A stretch of DNA of 64,000 nucleotides from Alphaproteobacteria bacterium 46_93_T64 (lineage in GTDB: Bacteria; Pseudomonadota; Alphaproteobacteria; Sneathiellales; Sneathiellaceae), in NCBI GenBank assembly GCA_002163135.1, contig MAAN01000018.1, positions 1-64,000 of the forward strand, given 5' to 3'. The position numbers and the translations under genes were made by a program. The first letter of the stretch is position 1. Each line of letters starts with the position of its first letter. This document shows, one piece after another, positions 32,057 through 42,125 of this stretch. Under the pieces are notes generated by a model, which was not told the origin of the DNA, did no database searches, and worked only from the letters and a program-made list of their open reading frames with translations.

Positions 32057-34786
32057 TTAGACATGTTGAGGCTTCCATTGTCGGTTGGCGGCCAGTATGT
32101 CGGCTAATTGTTTCTCCGTGAAAGGTTTTGTAAGCACATCATTTATCCCGGCTTCTTTAAACTGGGCGTGACGCTCGGCGAATGCTTCCGCGGTTAATCC
32201 AACAATTGAGATATTTTTACCTATTGCCGTTTTTCTAATCTCTCTTGCGGCTTCAATTCCGTTCATTTCAGGCATGTGGATATCCATGAGGATTAGATCT
32301 GCCCAATCCTCCTTTGCTGCCTCAACAGCTAATTTGCCATTTTTCACATGTTTCACCGAATGGCCAAATTTTTCCAGAAAAGCCTTGGCAATCATTGCAT
32401 TCACATCATTGTCTTCCGCAAGTATGACGTTGATGGAGGTTATTTCTTGAAAGGCAGTCTCTTTTCTTCCAACGGATACGTCATTTACGTTTTCATTTAT
32501 GGCGGCTTCAAACGGGATATGGAGATTGAACTTCGTGCCAGCACCAATTTCGCTGTCGACTTTGATGGTACCGCCCATTAACTCGGTGAGCTGTTCGACA
32601 ATGGTCAATCCCAGTCCAGTTCCCCCATATTTTCGGGTGGTCGAGCTATCTTCCTGCGTAAAAGACTCAAAAATAACGTCAAGTCGATCTTGAGAGATTC
32701 CAATACCAGTGTCCTCAACAGACATGTGTATTAAATGCTCTTTTGCGTCTTGCATCAAGCCGCGTGTATCGCCCACATCTTCTGCAGTTTCGATTGTCAG
32801 GGTAATCTGACCAGCCTCTGTAAATTTGATCGCATTACTCAGCAAATTCCACAATATTTGTCGCAATCTGACGGGATCACCTACCACTGCTAAATCAGCT
32901 ATAGAGCTGTCACTCACAACTAGCTTTAGCCCTTTGTCATCGGCAAGACTTTGAAACGGACTGGTTATTGTTGAAATCAAGTCGTTCAATGAAAAAGCTT
33001 TTTCTTCAAGCTCGAGTTTTCCAGCCTCAATTTTGCTCATATCAAGTACATCGCTGATGATAGAGAGCAGCGTCTGACCGGATGAGAGAATTATATCCAC
33101 CTTTTGATGTTGATCTTCGTCTAGATGGGTGTGCTTCAACAATTGCGCCAATCCCAGTACGCCGTTCAGGGGAGTTCTTATCTCGTGGCTCATAGTTGAT
33201 AGAAACTCTGATTTGGCAATGTTAGCCGCCTCGGCTCGAGCTAACGCCAGATGAAAATCTGTAACATCGCGACCGGTCGCCTGGATTTCCGTTATATTTC
33301 CGTCGTCATCAAAATATGCGTGGTTGATCCATTCAAACGTTCTTGTTCCTCCAATGCCATATTTGGTTTGATTTACAGTGGTGAAAGTTGGGGCATCTTG
33401 ACTTAGATGTAATAAATTATCTTTTATCTTTTTGTGCTCATTTCGGGGAACGTTATCATAAAGTGACGTACCAATAAGTTCACTTTGATCTTTTCCGATG
33501 GAATCCGCATAAGACTTATTAATAAAACTAAAAATGCCATTTGGTAAGAAGCGGCAAATGAAATCGGTTTGTGATTGAACAAGGTGATCGAGTTTACCCT
33601 CGCTCAATCGCAAGTCGGCCTCAATTCGCTTTCGTTCTGTAATATCGGTGCGAAGAGCAATATATTGGAAAGGCTTTCCTGACGCATCGGCAAATGGAAT
33701 AATTGTCGCATTCACCCAATAATGCGCACCGGTCTTGGAAATGTTTTCTATCTCGCCGCGCCAAACCGACCCGTTTGCCATAGTTTTCCATATATTATTG
33801 TAAAACTCGGGGGTCTGTTCTTCTGAAAAAAACACATGGTGTTCATTTCCGATAAGTTCGTTCCTAGTGTAACCACTTATGTCGCAATATTTATCGTTTA
33901 CATGTGTGATGTGACGTTCTGCATCAACGATACTTACGATTGCGTGCTCATCCAGAGATAGTTTTTGGAAGTCGAGTTCTCGGTTTTTGTTAGCAAGAGT
34001 AGACTGCTCTCTTTGAGAAATATATCGGCTGAGATATACGAAAATAACGACTAACGCACTTTCAAGAACAATCAGCGATACAATCAAGGCGATCAACCTG
34101 TTGCTTTGGATAATTTTTTCTTGCACTTGAATTGCTGTACGGGTGTCTAGTTTGACGAAAAATCTTTGGATTGGATCCATTATGCTGGCTTTTGAACGGT
34201 GATATTCCGGCCCATGTAGAATTCTAAGGGCCATATCACGATTACTCTCGTTTTCTACTCGGTGCTGTTCATCCGCTTCCTTCAAATTGCCCTTGATGGC
34301 CCGCATTGCCATATTTTCAAGCGCAACCAAGGCATCTGATCGATCCTGCGCTTCTTGCAATAATGCCAGCTCTTCCTTGGTAATCCCTTGTTTGATCATC
34401 ATTTGCCTAAGTGGCTGCGCCCTTTCACGGTCGACCGATCGATCATGGGCAGCAAAAAAATCCCAATATATTTGGTTGTAGTTTTTGGGGCGCGGTTGTT
34501 CTCCGTTTCGGATTGCCAATACTTCTTGAAACTGGTTTTTAAATATTTCGTTACGCGTTGCTGCATAAGTGCGAACCATGCGGGTCAAATCGTCAGAGCT
34601 TTGTCGTAGTTCGTCAGCAAGCAGGTAAGATTGATATCGATTGTTAGCGCTTTCACCAATAGACGTCGCAACCCCATTAAGTATGTATGAGGAAACTATA
34701 AAGAGAAACAGGGTCACGAAACTAGCAAGCAAAACCGCTGAGCGCCAAGTCTTCAGTGTTGGAGTTGCTGTGTTTCCGTTAATCAT
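32057..34786 (-). CDS. Hybrid sensor histidine kinase with two PAS domains
   Basis: 909-residue membrane kinase. Order: membrane helix about 18-38, a ~190-residue helical periplasmic sensor, second membrane helix about 228-250, PAS-PAC about 270-385, PAS about 395-510, HisKA with phospho-His in STMSHEIRTPLNG (about 532), HATPase with NAIKFTEAG, DTGIGIS and GGTGLGLTI, and a C-terminal receiver domain with phospho-Asp in LILMDIHMPEMNG (about 833). No HPt or response regulator is adjacent, so an orphan whose signal and target are unknown. Confidence 0.93.
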   Translation of the reverse strand: MINGNTATPTLKTWRSAVLLASFVTLFLFIVSSYILNGVATSIGESANNRYQSYLLADELRQSSDDLTRMVRTYAATRNEIFKNQFQEVLAIRNGEQPRPKNYNQIYWDFFAAHDRSVDRERAQPLRQMMIKQGITKEELALLQEAQDRSDALVALENMAMRAIKGNLKEADEQHRVENESNRDMALRILHGPEYHRSKASIMDPIQRFFVKLDTRTAIQVQEKIIQSNRLIALIVSLIVLESALVVIFVYLSRYISQREQSTLANKNRELDFQKLSLDEHAIVSIVDAERHITHVNDKYCDISGYTRNELIGNEHHVFFSEEQTPEFYNNIWKTMANGSVWRGEIENISKTGAHYWVNATIIPFADASGKPFQYIALRTDITERKRIEADLRLSEGKLDHLVQSQTDFICRFLPNGIFSFINKSYADSIGKDQSELIGTSLYDNVPRNEHKKIKDNLLHLSQDAPTFTTVNQTKYGIGGTRTFEWINHAYFDDDGNITEIQATGRDVTDFHLALARAEAANIAKSEFLSTMSHEIRTPLNGVLGLAQLLKHTHLDEDQHQKVDIILSSGQTLLSIISDVLDMSKIEAGKLELEEKAFSLNDLISTITSPFQSLADDKGLKLVVSDSSIADLAVVGDPVRLRQILWNLLSNAIKFTEAGQITLTIETAEDVGDTRGLMQDAKEHLIHMSVEDTGIGISQDRLDVIFESFTQEDSSTTRKYGGTGLGLTIVEQLTELMGGTIKVDSEIGAGTKFNLHIPFEAAINENVNDVSVGRKETAFQEITSINVILAEDNDVNAMIAKAFLEKFGHSVKHVKNGKLAVEAAKEDWADLILMDIHMPEMNGIEAAREIRKTAIGKNISIVGLTAEAFAERHAQFKEAGINDVLTKPFTEKQLADILAANRQWKPQHV

Positions 34787-35301
34787 GAGTTCTTGTTCCC
34801 GTGATCGCTTTAAGAATATAAACCCTGTAAGAGTGAGCTGGCTTAGCTACCCATTTCTGGCCCTGAATATGACGGCGCACCCTTGAAGGTAGAGTAAATC
34901 TATACTAGAAAAGGAAACATTGTATTACCAAAACAGCATGTACTGGTGAATTTTTGCATATTATCGTTTCAAATAGTTTCAGTTGATCTAAAGCCAACTC
35001 ACAAGGTGGAACCAATAAAATTGACGAACGGATCCGAAGTAATTTTTTGGATTTCTAGAAAATGTTAAGATGTTGATTTATTTTAATATTTTTACTTAAA
35101 CTCAAACCTTAACGCCTGATCATTTTCTCCCGTCGGCCTTACAGGAGACGTTTTAATTCTTTGTCTTAATGCGTCCGATCTGCACGTATAGCGATTTATT
35201 AATCAGAATATAAACATGATTTGATTATGTTAACATCTTCGTTGGATGATATAAGGCGAATTGTCTTAGCGCTGAAACTGTTATTCAGTAGGAGGTTGCT
35301 C
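34787..35301. other. AT-rich intergenic region, no gene seen
   Basis: About 515 bases between the start of the kinase gene and the end of the YigZ-type gene, so it should hold the kinase promoter. AT-rich with A/T tracts near 34920-35110. A weak TCTCC/GGAGA hairpin with TTTT occurs near 35127-35155. No credible ORF or RNA gene recognised. Confidence 0.4.
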
Positions 35302-35655
35302 TCAGGCCATATGCTCAAAATAGTAGCGCACAGAATCTTGCACGCGCCGGAACCTGTCACCGCCGAGTTTTACGCCGCCGTACCAGCGGGTGACGATCAC
35401 CATATGATCGGTAAGATTAGCCCCTTCGAGCATTTGCAAGATGATCCGGCCAGCGCCGCCCTCCCCGTCATCATTTTTAATGGGGCCATTTTCTGACAAA
35501 ATCACCGCCCACGTATTATGGGTCGCTTTGGCAAATTTCTTTTCTTTTTTGAGAAGTTTAAGTGCTGCCACTGCCTCTTTTTTACTGCTGACCTTGGCCC
35601 CCGAAACCGCGTATTTCGATCCTCGATCGGTGAGGATATTGGTAAAAGTTTCCAT
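35302..35655 (-). CDS. YigZ/IMPACT family protein, single-domain form
   Basis: 117-residue protein matching the UPF0029/Impact N-terminal domain: KATHNTWAVIL, NDDGEGGAGRIILQ and VIVTRWYGGVKLGGDRF, the hallmark WYGG-LG motif. Full YigZ proteins have about 200 residues with a second C-terminal domain, missing here. Eukaryotic IMPACT regulates Gcn2; the bacterial role is uncertain. Start set at ATG 35655 where homology begins; the ribosome site is poor, and an upstream TTG at 35679 is in frame. Confidence 0.8.
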   Translation of the reverse strand: METFTNILTDRGSKYAVSGAKVSSKKEAVAALKLLKKEKKFAKATHNTWAVILSENGPIKNDDGEGGAGRIILQMLEGANLTDHMVIVTRWYGGVKLGGDRFRRVQDSVRYYFEHMA

Positions 35656-35830
35656 TCTTGAAGGCCCACAAAAATTCAATGCTCTGTTATCTATAACGCA
35701 CCTGACACCTAGACTATCTGGTTGACGGCAAATTCACAGTACATTTCTTGAAGGACACCAGCCTCTTCTTTGTTGATATCTGGGGCGTCTCTCCTTAGAT
35801 TGGCGATATATGCCAATACAGGAGTCATTA

Positions 35831-36445
35831 ATGACCGTTTATCTTCATCATCACGATCTTCCAGACGATATTGATCTGGGCGACCAAATTGCTATTGATT
35901 CCGAGACTATGGGGCTTAACCCGCATCGGGACCGGCTTTGTCTTGTGCAGTTGTCTGCGGGGGACGGGGATGCACATTTGGTGAAGTTTGATGGCAAGAC
36001 TTATGACGCGCCGAACCTTGCGCGCCAACTTAGCGATCCGAGCCGCACAAAACTGTTTCATTTTGGCCGCTTTGACATTGCGGTTTTGAAAAAATATCTG
36101 GGCGTCACTTGCGATCCTGTTTATTGCACGAAAATCGCGTCTCGCCTTGTCCGAACATATACGGACCGTCACGGCCTTAAGAACCTGTGTCAGGAACTGA
36201 TTAGCGTTGATATTTCAAAACAACAGCAAAGTTCAGACTGGGGCGCCCCGGAACTCACCAAAGCACAGCAGGATTATGCAGCCTCAGACGTGTTGTACTT
36301 GCACCAACTTCGCGAAAAACTGGATGTGATGCTGGCACGCGAAGGACGCACGGAACTTGCGGCGGAATGCTTCAAGTTTTTACCCGTTCGCGCCGAGTTG
36401 GATTTGGTTGGATGGGACGAGACAGACATCTTCGCCCACTCCTGA
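35831..36445 (+). CDS. rnd: Ribonuclease D (exonuclease domain only)
   Basis: 204-residue DEDDy 3'-5' exoribonuclease. Motifs ExoI IDSETMGL, ExoII FHFGRFDI and ExoIII YAASDVLYL are complete, so the catalytic acids and tyrosine are present. The HRDC domains of classical RNase D are absent, as in many alphaproteobacterial versions of about 200 residues. ATG 35831 follows AGGAG; an in-frame ATG 21 bases upstream is inferior. Likely trims tRNA or other small RNAs. Confidence 0.88.
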   Translation: MTVYLHHHDLPDDIDLGDQIAIDSETMGLNPHRDRLCLVQLSAGDGDAHLVKFDGKTYDAPNLARQLSDPSRTKLFHFGRFDIAVLKKYLGVTCDPVYCTKIASRLVRTYTDRHGLKNLCQELISVDISKQQQSSDWGAPELTKAQQDYAASDVLYLHQLREKLDVMLAREGRTELAAECFKFLPVRAELDLVGWDETDIFAHS

Positions 36446-36588
36446 TCCTAAAGATGTAGGACCCGGAACCGATGTTTCGGGTCACTCCTTTACTGCGCAG
36501 ACATCTCGCCCTATCTCTTATTTTGGCTGGGGCCTTGTTAAAAGCGCCGCATTTTCATATATTTCAGCCAGTTAGAAATCTATAGGGC

Positions 36589-36606
36589 CAGATCGGTTTA
36601 ACCGAT
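36589..36606. promoter_or_regulatory. Dyad upstream of kdsD
   Basis: ATCGGT-TTA-ACCGAT is a perfect 6-bp dyad 29 bases before the kdsD ATG. The surrounding CAGATCGGTTTAACCG closely resembles a sequence at 41386-41402 before hpf, which may hint at a shared regulator. Confidence 0.3.
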
Positions 36607-36634
36607 ATATGGGCCCATGGAACAGTAGGCGCTT

Positions 36635-37648
36635 ATGACAATTTCCAGTGACGCACCCAGCAACACCTCAAATGCCGATCATGATGGCAATTTGGATTTG
36701 ATCGCGGCACGGCGTGTTTTACAAATTGAGGCTGATGCAATTTTGCAAATGCAGCGCTCCCTCAATGGGGATTTCATCAAAGCCCTCGATTTAATTTCCG
36801 CATCTAAGGGCCGCGTTGTTATTTCCGGCATGGGAAAAAGCGGCCATATTGGTAAGAAAATCGCCGCCACGCTGGCCTCTACCGGCACACCATCGCATTT
36901 CGTCCACCCTGGGGAAGCCAGTCACGGCGACCTTGGAATGATTACGCCTGATGACGTTGTAATGTGCCTGTCCAATTCCGGTGGCACGAAAGAACTCTCG
37001 GATATCATTGCCTATACAAGACGCTTTGACATCCCCCTTATCGCCATTGTGGGCAAGGCTGACAGCACGCTAGCCCGAAGAAGCGATGTGGCGCTGATTT
37101 TACCAGACGCACCAGAAGCCTGCTCCATTGGTTTGGCGCCAACAACCTCAACCACACTGACACTAGCGCTTGGGGATGCACTTGCGGTGGCCTTGCTGGA
37201 GCGAAAAGGTTTTTCCGCCGATGAATTTCACGTGTTTCATCCGGGCGGAAAGCTTGGTGGATCTCTGGTGAAAGTCAGCGACCTTATGCATACAGGTGAT
37301 GAAGTCCCGCTTATTGGTGAACACGCTCCTATGGAAACTGTCCTTTTGGAAATGACCAACAAGGGTTTTGGCTCCGTAGGCATCGTCAGCGAAAATGGTA
37401 CCTTGGCCGGTATTATTACTGATGGAGACCTACGCCGGCACATGGGCAGCGATTTGTTTTCTAAAAAAGCCGCAGATGTGATGACCCCGGCCCCGCAAAC
37501 CATTACGCCCCGCTCCCTCGCAGCGGAGGCCTTGTCGCAGATGAATAGTAAGGGCATCAACGGTATTACTTGCCTGATGGTTGCCGAAGAAGGAACGCCG
37601 GTCGGTATATTGAGCGTTCATGATTGCCTCCGCGCTGGTGTGATGTAG
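36635..37648 (+). CDS. kdsD: Arabinose-5-phosphate isomerase (KpsF/GutQ)
   Basis: 337-residue sugar-phosphate isomerase that converts ribulose-5-phosphate to arabinose-5-phosphate, first step of Kdo for lipopolysaccharide. N-terminal SIS domain (about 45-180, GRVVISGMGKSGHIGKKIAATLAS, SNSGGTKELSD) followed by two CBS domains (about 215-335, DLMHTGDEVPLIGE and DVMTPAPQTI). GlmS-like HVFHPGGKLG motif precedes the CBS part. It leads the lptC-lptA-lptB-rpoN gene run. Confidence 0.93.
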   Translation: MTISSDAPSNTSNADHDGNLDLIAARRVLQIEADAILQMQRSLNGDFIKALDLISASKGRVVISGMGKSGHIGKKIAATLASTGTPSHFVHPGEASHGDLGMITPDDVVMCLSNSGGTKELSDIIAYTRRFDIPLIAIVGKADSTLARRSDVALILPDAPEACSIGLAPTTSTTLTLALGDALAVALLERKGFSADEFHVFHPGGKLGGSLVKVSDLMHTGDEVPLIGEHAPMETVLLEMTNKGFGSVGIVSENGTLAGIITDGDLRRHMGSDLFSKKAADVMTPAPQTITPRSLAAEALSQMNSKGINGITCLMVAEEGTPVGILSVHDCLRAGVM

Positions 37649-37652
37649 TCCA

Positions 37653-38342
37653 ATGGACAACTCCCAAAATAAATCTGGCTCAAACGCTCCCAATCAAGGC
37701 GATAGAAAAACCGCGGGCAGCTTTATCGGTGGGCATCAAGCAGATTTTGAACGACACCTAAAAAGCACAGGTCGCTATACCCGTTTCGTCTCCGTTATGA
37801 AATTTACGTTACCCACACTCGCGATTATTCTTGTGGGGATCGCGTTTCTGATACCCGCAATGGATAAAGAGCCAGATACCATCAGCCTTGAATATCTGAG
37901 TATATCTGAAAGCGATCAGAAGCTGACCATGACCAAGCCGCGTTTTCTATCCAGTGATAAAGGTAATCAGCAATTTATGGTGACTGCTGAAAGTGCGACG
38001 CAAGAAAGTATTAGCTCCCGAAAAATCGAACTCACCCAAATGCAGGCTGATATTACCCTCAAAAATGGACATTGGTTGTCTGTAACCGCCCCCAAAGGCT
38101 GGCTTGATCCGGATACAGAAACACTGGATCTTGTGGGCGGAGTGGAAATATTTTCGGACGATGGCAATCAGTTTTCTGCTAAAAGTGCCCGTGTAAAACT
38201 TAAAGAACGCCGATTTATGAGCCCCGACGGCCTTACTGGCCATGGCCCGCTTGGAGAAATTTCCGCTGACAGCTTTGTTGCCAATCAAGTAGCAGGTACG
38301 CTAAGATTTGAAGGCAATGTAAAAATGACCCTGTACCCATAA
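37653..38342 (+). CDS. lptC: LPS export protein LptC
   Basis: 229-residue bitopic inner-membrane protein of the Lpt bridge. A cytoplasmic N terminus of about 48 residues, one membrane helix (FTLPTLAIILVGIAFLIPA, about 51-69) and a periplasmic beta-jellyroll OstA-like domain (DITLKNGHWLSVTAPKGWLD, FSAKSARVKLKERRF). It receives LPS from LptBFG and passes it to LptA. Four bases after kdsD and 16 before lptA, so one operon. Confidence 0.88.
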   Translation: MDNSQNKSGSNAPNQGDRKTAGSFIGGHQADFERHLKSTGRYTRFVSVMKFTLPTLAIILVGIAFLIPAMDKEPDTISLEYLSISESDQKLTMTKPRFLSSDKGNQQFMVTAESATQESISSRKIELTQMQADITLKNGHWLSVTAPKGWLDPDTETLDLVGGVEIFSDDGNQFSAKSARVKLKERRFMSPDGLTGHGPLGEISADSFVANQVAGTLRFEGNVKMTLYP

Positions 38343-38358
38343 GGTTTCTAAACTGATT

Positions 38359-38922
38359 ATGACACCAACAAGAGCCCTTTATACGAATTGCCTGATGGCC
38401 CTTCTATCCGCATCAATAATGTTGGGTGGCACGAACGCCCTTGCACAATCCGCCTTGTCAAATGGCAGCTTCGACACAGACCAACCCATTGAAATAATGG
38501 CAGATTCTTTGGAAGTACAGCAAGATCAACAGATCGCTACCTTTGCCGGAAACGTTCAAGTGCTACAAGGTGAAATCCGACTAAAAGCAGAACGTTTAGT
38601 GGTCTATTATTCAGATAATAAAACGGCAACGGCGAGTACTGATTCAGGGGAGGCCCCAAAAATTCGAAAAATCGATGTACAGGGAAATGTCTTCCTTTCT
38701 AGCCCTCGCGAGACTGCAAAAGGCGATAAAGGCACCTATGATGTGTTGAATAAACAAATTAATTTGCATGGAAATGTGGTATTAACTCAAGGTCAGAACG
38801 TTCTTCGCGGAGACAAAATGGTTCTGGATCTCGTTTCAGGAAAAAGCCGTATCATCGGATCTGGAGCGGGTAATAGCAGCGGCCGAGTTCGCGGTATATT
38901 TGTACCGCAAAAGAAAAACTAG
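38359..38922 (+). CDS. lptA: LPS transport protein LptA
   Basis: 187-residue periplasmic protein forming the LPS bridge. Signal peptide of about 29 residues ([14 protein letters not shown]), then the OstA/LptA beta-jellyroll ([63 protein letters not shown]). Standard length. It ends 19 bases before the lptB ATG. Confidence 0.9.
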   Translation: MTPTRALYTNCLMALLSASIMLGGTNALAQSALSNGSFDTDQPIEIMADSLEVQQDQQIATFAGNVQVLQGEIRLKAERLVVYYSDNKTATASTDSGEAPKIRKIDVQGNVFLSSPRETAKGDKGTYDVLNKQINLHGNVVLTQGQNVLRGDKMVLDLVSGKSRIIGSGAGNSSGRVRGIFVPQKKN

Positions 38923-38941
38923 TCAGGATTACCGGGGCACT

Positions 38942-39715
38942 ATGACGCAAATACAGGAAACAGGGGATAACGGTCCTCGGCTGATCGCCGAAAACACCGG
39001 ACTATCCGCCCAAAACATTGGGAAATCCTTTAAGAAACGCCCTGTTTTACGGGGTGTGGACGTCACTGTTCATCGGGGGGAGGCTGTTGGCCTTCTGGGT
39101 CCAAATGGGGCCGGTAAAACAACTTGCTTCTACATTCTGTCAGGTTTGTTGGGTGCCGATTATGGCACGGTTACTTTGGATGGGATGGATGTTACCCATC
39201 TGCCCATGTACCGCCGAGCTCGTTTGGGGATCGGGTATTTGCCGCAAGAAGCTTCTATTTTTCGCGGCCTGAACGTGGAACAAAATATCCGCTCCGTCTT
39301 GGAACTTATCGAGCCGATCCGGGAGAAACGCGAGAATATGCTCGAAGAGCTTCTCGCTGAATTCTCCATCAGTCATTTACGCCGCACTCCCGCAATCGCG
39401 TTATCTGGCGGAGAACGCCGCCGTGTCGAAATTGCACGGGCGCTGGCTGGAAAACCCAGTTATGTCATGCTGGACGAGCCTTTCGCCGGAATTGATCCTA
39501 TCGCTGTGGGTGATATTCGTGACTTAATCTCACATTTGAAAGAGCGCGGCATTGGCGTCTTGATTACAGAACATAACGTTCGCGAAACTCTGGAAATCAT
39601 CGACAGGGCATACATTCTTAACGATGGCCATGTGATAATGGAGGGCAGCCCGTCCGAGATTGTCGAAGATGAAGGTGTAAGACGCGTATATTTAGGAGAC
39701 CGCTTTAACCTTTAG
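38942..39715 (+). CDS. lptB: LPS export ABC ATPase LptB
   Basis: 257-residue cytoplasmic ATPase that powers LPS extraction with LptFG. Walker [11 protein letters not shown]-loop [10 protein letters not shown], signature [15 protein letters not shown], Walker [13 protein letters not shown] and switch histidine ITEHNVRET are all present. N terminus has a roughly 25-residue extension before the core. ATG 38942 chosen (GGGG upstream); the open frame begins earlier inside lptA. Confidence 0.95.
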   Translation: MTQIQETGDNGPRLIAENTGLSAQNIGKSFKKRPVLRGVDVTVHRGEAVGLLGPNGAGKTTCFYILSGLLGADYGTVTLDGMDVTHLPMYRRARLGIGYLPQEASIFRGLNVEQNIRSVLELIEPIREKRENMLEELLAEFSISHLRRTPAIALSGGERRRVEIARALAGKPSYVMLDEPFAGIDPIAVGDIRDLISHLKERGIGVLITEHNVRETLEIIDRAYILNDGHVIMEGSPSEIVEDEGVRRVYLGDRFNL

Positions 39716-39760
39716 TACAGAATTTACACTCTACTGTATAAGAGGTAACCGGGAGAGATT

Positions 39761-41317
39761 ATGGCTTTAGCGCCCAGACTGGACATACGGCAAAGTCAAC
39801 AACTTGTAATGACGCCGCAATTGCAACAAGCGATTAAGCTGTTGCAACTTTCCAATCTGGATCTTGCAACGTTTGTTGAGCAAGAACTCGAAAAAAATCC
39901 CCTTCTAGAACGCGGCGATGCAGATCTAAATACAGATGCACCGGCAGACGTAGTAAGAGAGGATGCAGACGCTTTTGGTGCTGAAACACCAGATACAGAG
40001 GGTTTGGCCGATCTGTCCCTGAACGACGCGACTGCACTTCCCGAAACAAAAGACAGTCCGCTAGATACAGATTATGACAATCTGTATAATAACGATAGTA
40101 ACACCGATCTACCTGACAATGCTTCAGCTGCGACCGAACAGGGCACTTCAGATTATCTGAACGGCCCCATTGGATCCGGCGGCGGCGTTTCGGGGTCCGA
40201 TTATTCCTTCGAAGACGGCCTCACGGACGATATTTCTCTCCAAGATCATCTAACCGCGCAGTTACAGATCCTAAATTTGCCGGCTGCGACAAAATTCATT
40301 GCCGCCTATTTGATTGATCTCGTTTCCGAAGCTGGATATTTCACTGATAATCCACACGAGATAAGCCAGACCCTTAATTGCGAAGTTGAGATGGTAACGA
40401 ATACTCTTGATATTCTCAGAGAATTTGAACCTGCCGGGGTTTTTGCCTACGATCTCGCTGATTGTCTTGGCTTGCAATTAAAGGAAAAGGATCGTCTTGA
40501 TCCAGTTATGCAGACTTTTCTGGATAATCTGGAATTGCTTGCAGCGCGAGACATCAAGACTTTGATGTCAAGATGCGGGGTGGACCGCGAAGACGTGACG
40601 GATATGATTTCTGAAATCAGAGATCTGGATCCAAAACCTGGCCTTCAGTTTGGCAGTGATGTTGCGGCAACACTTATACCTGATGTTTTCATTACTCAGA
40701 ACCCGGATCAAAGCTGGAATATTGAGTTAAACAGCGAAACCTTGCCCAAAGTCCTTGTAAACAACCGCTACTATACACAGATCACTAGTAAGACGCACAA
40801 GAAGCAGGAACGCGAGTTCATTTCAGAGTGCTTAAACACCGCCAACTGGCTCGTAAAATCGTTGGACCAGCGGGCCAATACTATCTTGAAAGTGGCGCGT
40901 GAACTTGTCCGTCAACAAGAGATGTTTTTTATTCACGGGATTGCCCATTTGAAACCCTTGAACCTGAAGGCAATAGCCGACGCCATTGAAATGCATGAAA
41001 GCACCGTTAGTCGTGTAACCGCTAACAAGTATATGGCAACACCCCGCGGCACATTTGAGCTGAAATATTTCTTCACTTCAGCCATCAATTCCACAGCCGG
41101 TGGCGACCAGCATGCAGCAGAATCGGTGAAACACAAGCTCAAGCAGCTGGTTGACGGCGAGAAACCAAATGCTATTCTCTCAGATGATAAGATTGTAATG
41201 CTCATGAAACACGAGGGCATTGACATTGCTCGGCGGACCGTCGCCAAATATCGCGATGCATTGAAAATCCCGTCGTCCGTCCAGCGAAGGAGACAAAAGA
41301 AACTGCTTACCACCTAA
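39761..41317 (+). CDS. rpoN: RNA polymerase sigma-54 factor
   Basis: 518-residue sigma factor for -24/-12 promoters. Region I (QSQQLVMTPQLQQAIKLLQLSNL) contacts activators, an acidic Region II (about 50-160) is long and Asp-rich, Region III binds core polymerase and the -12 element, and the RpoN box ARRTVAKYRD is at about 490-499. Its targets in this window are probably the glnK-amtB and second amt promoters. Follows lptB by 45 bases. Confidence 0.96.
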   Translation: MALAPRLDIRQSQQLVMTPQLQQAIKLLQLSNLDLATFVEQELEKNPLLERGDADLNTDAPADVVREDADAFGAETPDTEGLADLSLNDATALPETKDSPLDTDYDNLYNNDSNTDLPDNASAATEQGTSDYLNGPIGSGGGVSGSDYSFEDGLTDDISLQDHLTAQLQILNLPAATKFIAAYLIDLVSEAGYFTDNPHEISQTLNCEVEMVTNTLDILREFEPAGVFAYDLADCLGLQLKEKDRLDPVMQTFLDNLELLAARDIKTLMSRCGVDREDVTDMISEIRDLDPKPGLQFGSDVAATLIPDVFITQNPDQSWNIELNSETLPKVLVNNRYYTQITSKTHKKQEREFISECLNTANWLVKSLDQRANTILKVARELVRQQEMFFIHGIAHLKPLNLKAIADAIEMHESTVSRVTANKYMATPRGTFELKYFFTSAINSTAGGDQHAAESVKHKLKQLVDGEKPNAILSDDKIVMLMKHEGIDIARRTVAKYRDALKIPSSVQRRRQKKLLTT

Positions 41318-41385
41318 TATGAAGGAGTTCGGAAAATGGAACCACCACAGCAGGGTATACTTAAAAACCAATCTCTAGACTGAAA

Positions 41386-41402
41386 CAGATCGGTCTAAAC
41401 CG
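41386..41402. promoter_or_regulatory. Motif shared with the kdsD upstream region
   Basis: CAGATCGGTCTAAACCG, 82 bases before the hpf ATG, differs from the kdsD-upstream sequence at 36589-36604 by one substitution and one inserted base. Two copies only; regulatory meaning is unproven. Confidence 0.25.
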
Positions 41403-41483
41403 CGGTCGCAGAAACTAAACGCGTAGTCTAATAATTATTTTCAGCGGCTGTCTTAAGTAAACTTTTAAGAATTGGGTCAAAAT

Positions 41484-42062
41484 ATGCATGTGATTGTCAA
41501 AGGTAAACAGGTTGATGTTGGAACTGCACTTACTGAATATGTAGAGGATAATCTGAATGAACGAGTTTCCAAATATTTTGACAATGCCATCAATGCTGAA
41601 GTAACCCTCAGCAAACGAGGGCATGATTTCCACATAGAATGCACTGTACACTTGGGGTCTGGTATTACGGTTGTCGCTTCCGCAAACCACGTGGACGCCC
41701 ATGCGTGCTTCGATATAGCGTGCGAACGCATTGACAAACAACTCAGAAGATATAAAAGACGCTTGAAAGACCACCACGGCAAGGATCGTGTGAGGGCAAA
41801 ACAAATTATAGCTGCCCAAGCATATATCCTCGCACCGGAACCGGATGAACCAGAGGCTGACCTCCCGACGAACGGGGAATGGCAACCAATGATCATTGCA
41901 GAGAGCAATGAAGACATTCCTGATTGTTCCGTAGGTGAGGCTGTAATGCGTATGGATTTGGCAAACTTGCCAGCAATGATGTTCCACAATTCTGGAACGA
42001 AAGGACTTAATGTTGTTTATCGGCGATCAGATGGTAATATTGGCTGGATTGATCCGAAATAG
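41484..42062 (+). CDS. hpf: Ribosome hibernation promoting factor, long form
   Basis: 192-residue HPF/RaiA protein that pairs ribosomes in stationary phase. N-terminal ribosome-binding domain (MHVIVKGKQVDVGTALTEY to about residue 105) plus a C-terminal dimerisation domain (about 130-190, NVVYRRSDGNIGWIDP). The long form makes 100S dimers without RMF. Start ATG 41484, with an upstream TTG less likely. Placed between rpoN and ptsN as in many proteobacteria. Confidence 0.92.
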   Translation: MHVIVKGKQVDVGTALTEYVEDNLNERVSKYFDNAINAEVTLSKRGHDFHIECTVHLGSGITVVASANHVDAHACFDIACERIDKQLRRYKRRLKDHHGKDRVRAKQIIAAQAYILAPEPDEPEADLPTNGEWQPMIIAESNEDIPDCSVGEAVMRMDLANLPAMMFHNSGTKGLNVVYRRSDGNIGWIDPK

Positions 42063-42125
42063 GACATAACGGCTGTTATCGGGGGATTGTCCTCATATTC
42101 GCGTTAAACAACTAGTTAGAGATTC

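Noticed and set aside
36450-36482. GACCCG/CGGGTC hairpin after rnd as terminator
   Set aside because: Six-base stem with a 12-nt loop and no T-run; not strong enough to list.
41415-41987. 190-residue minus-strand ORF over hpf
   Set aside because: Antisense to the conserved hpf gene; Cys/Phe/His-rich shadow composition.
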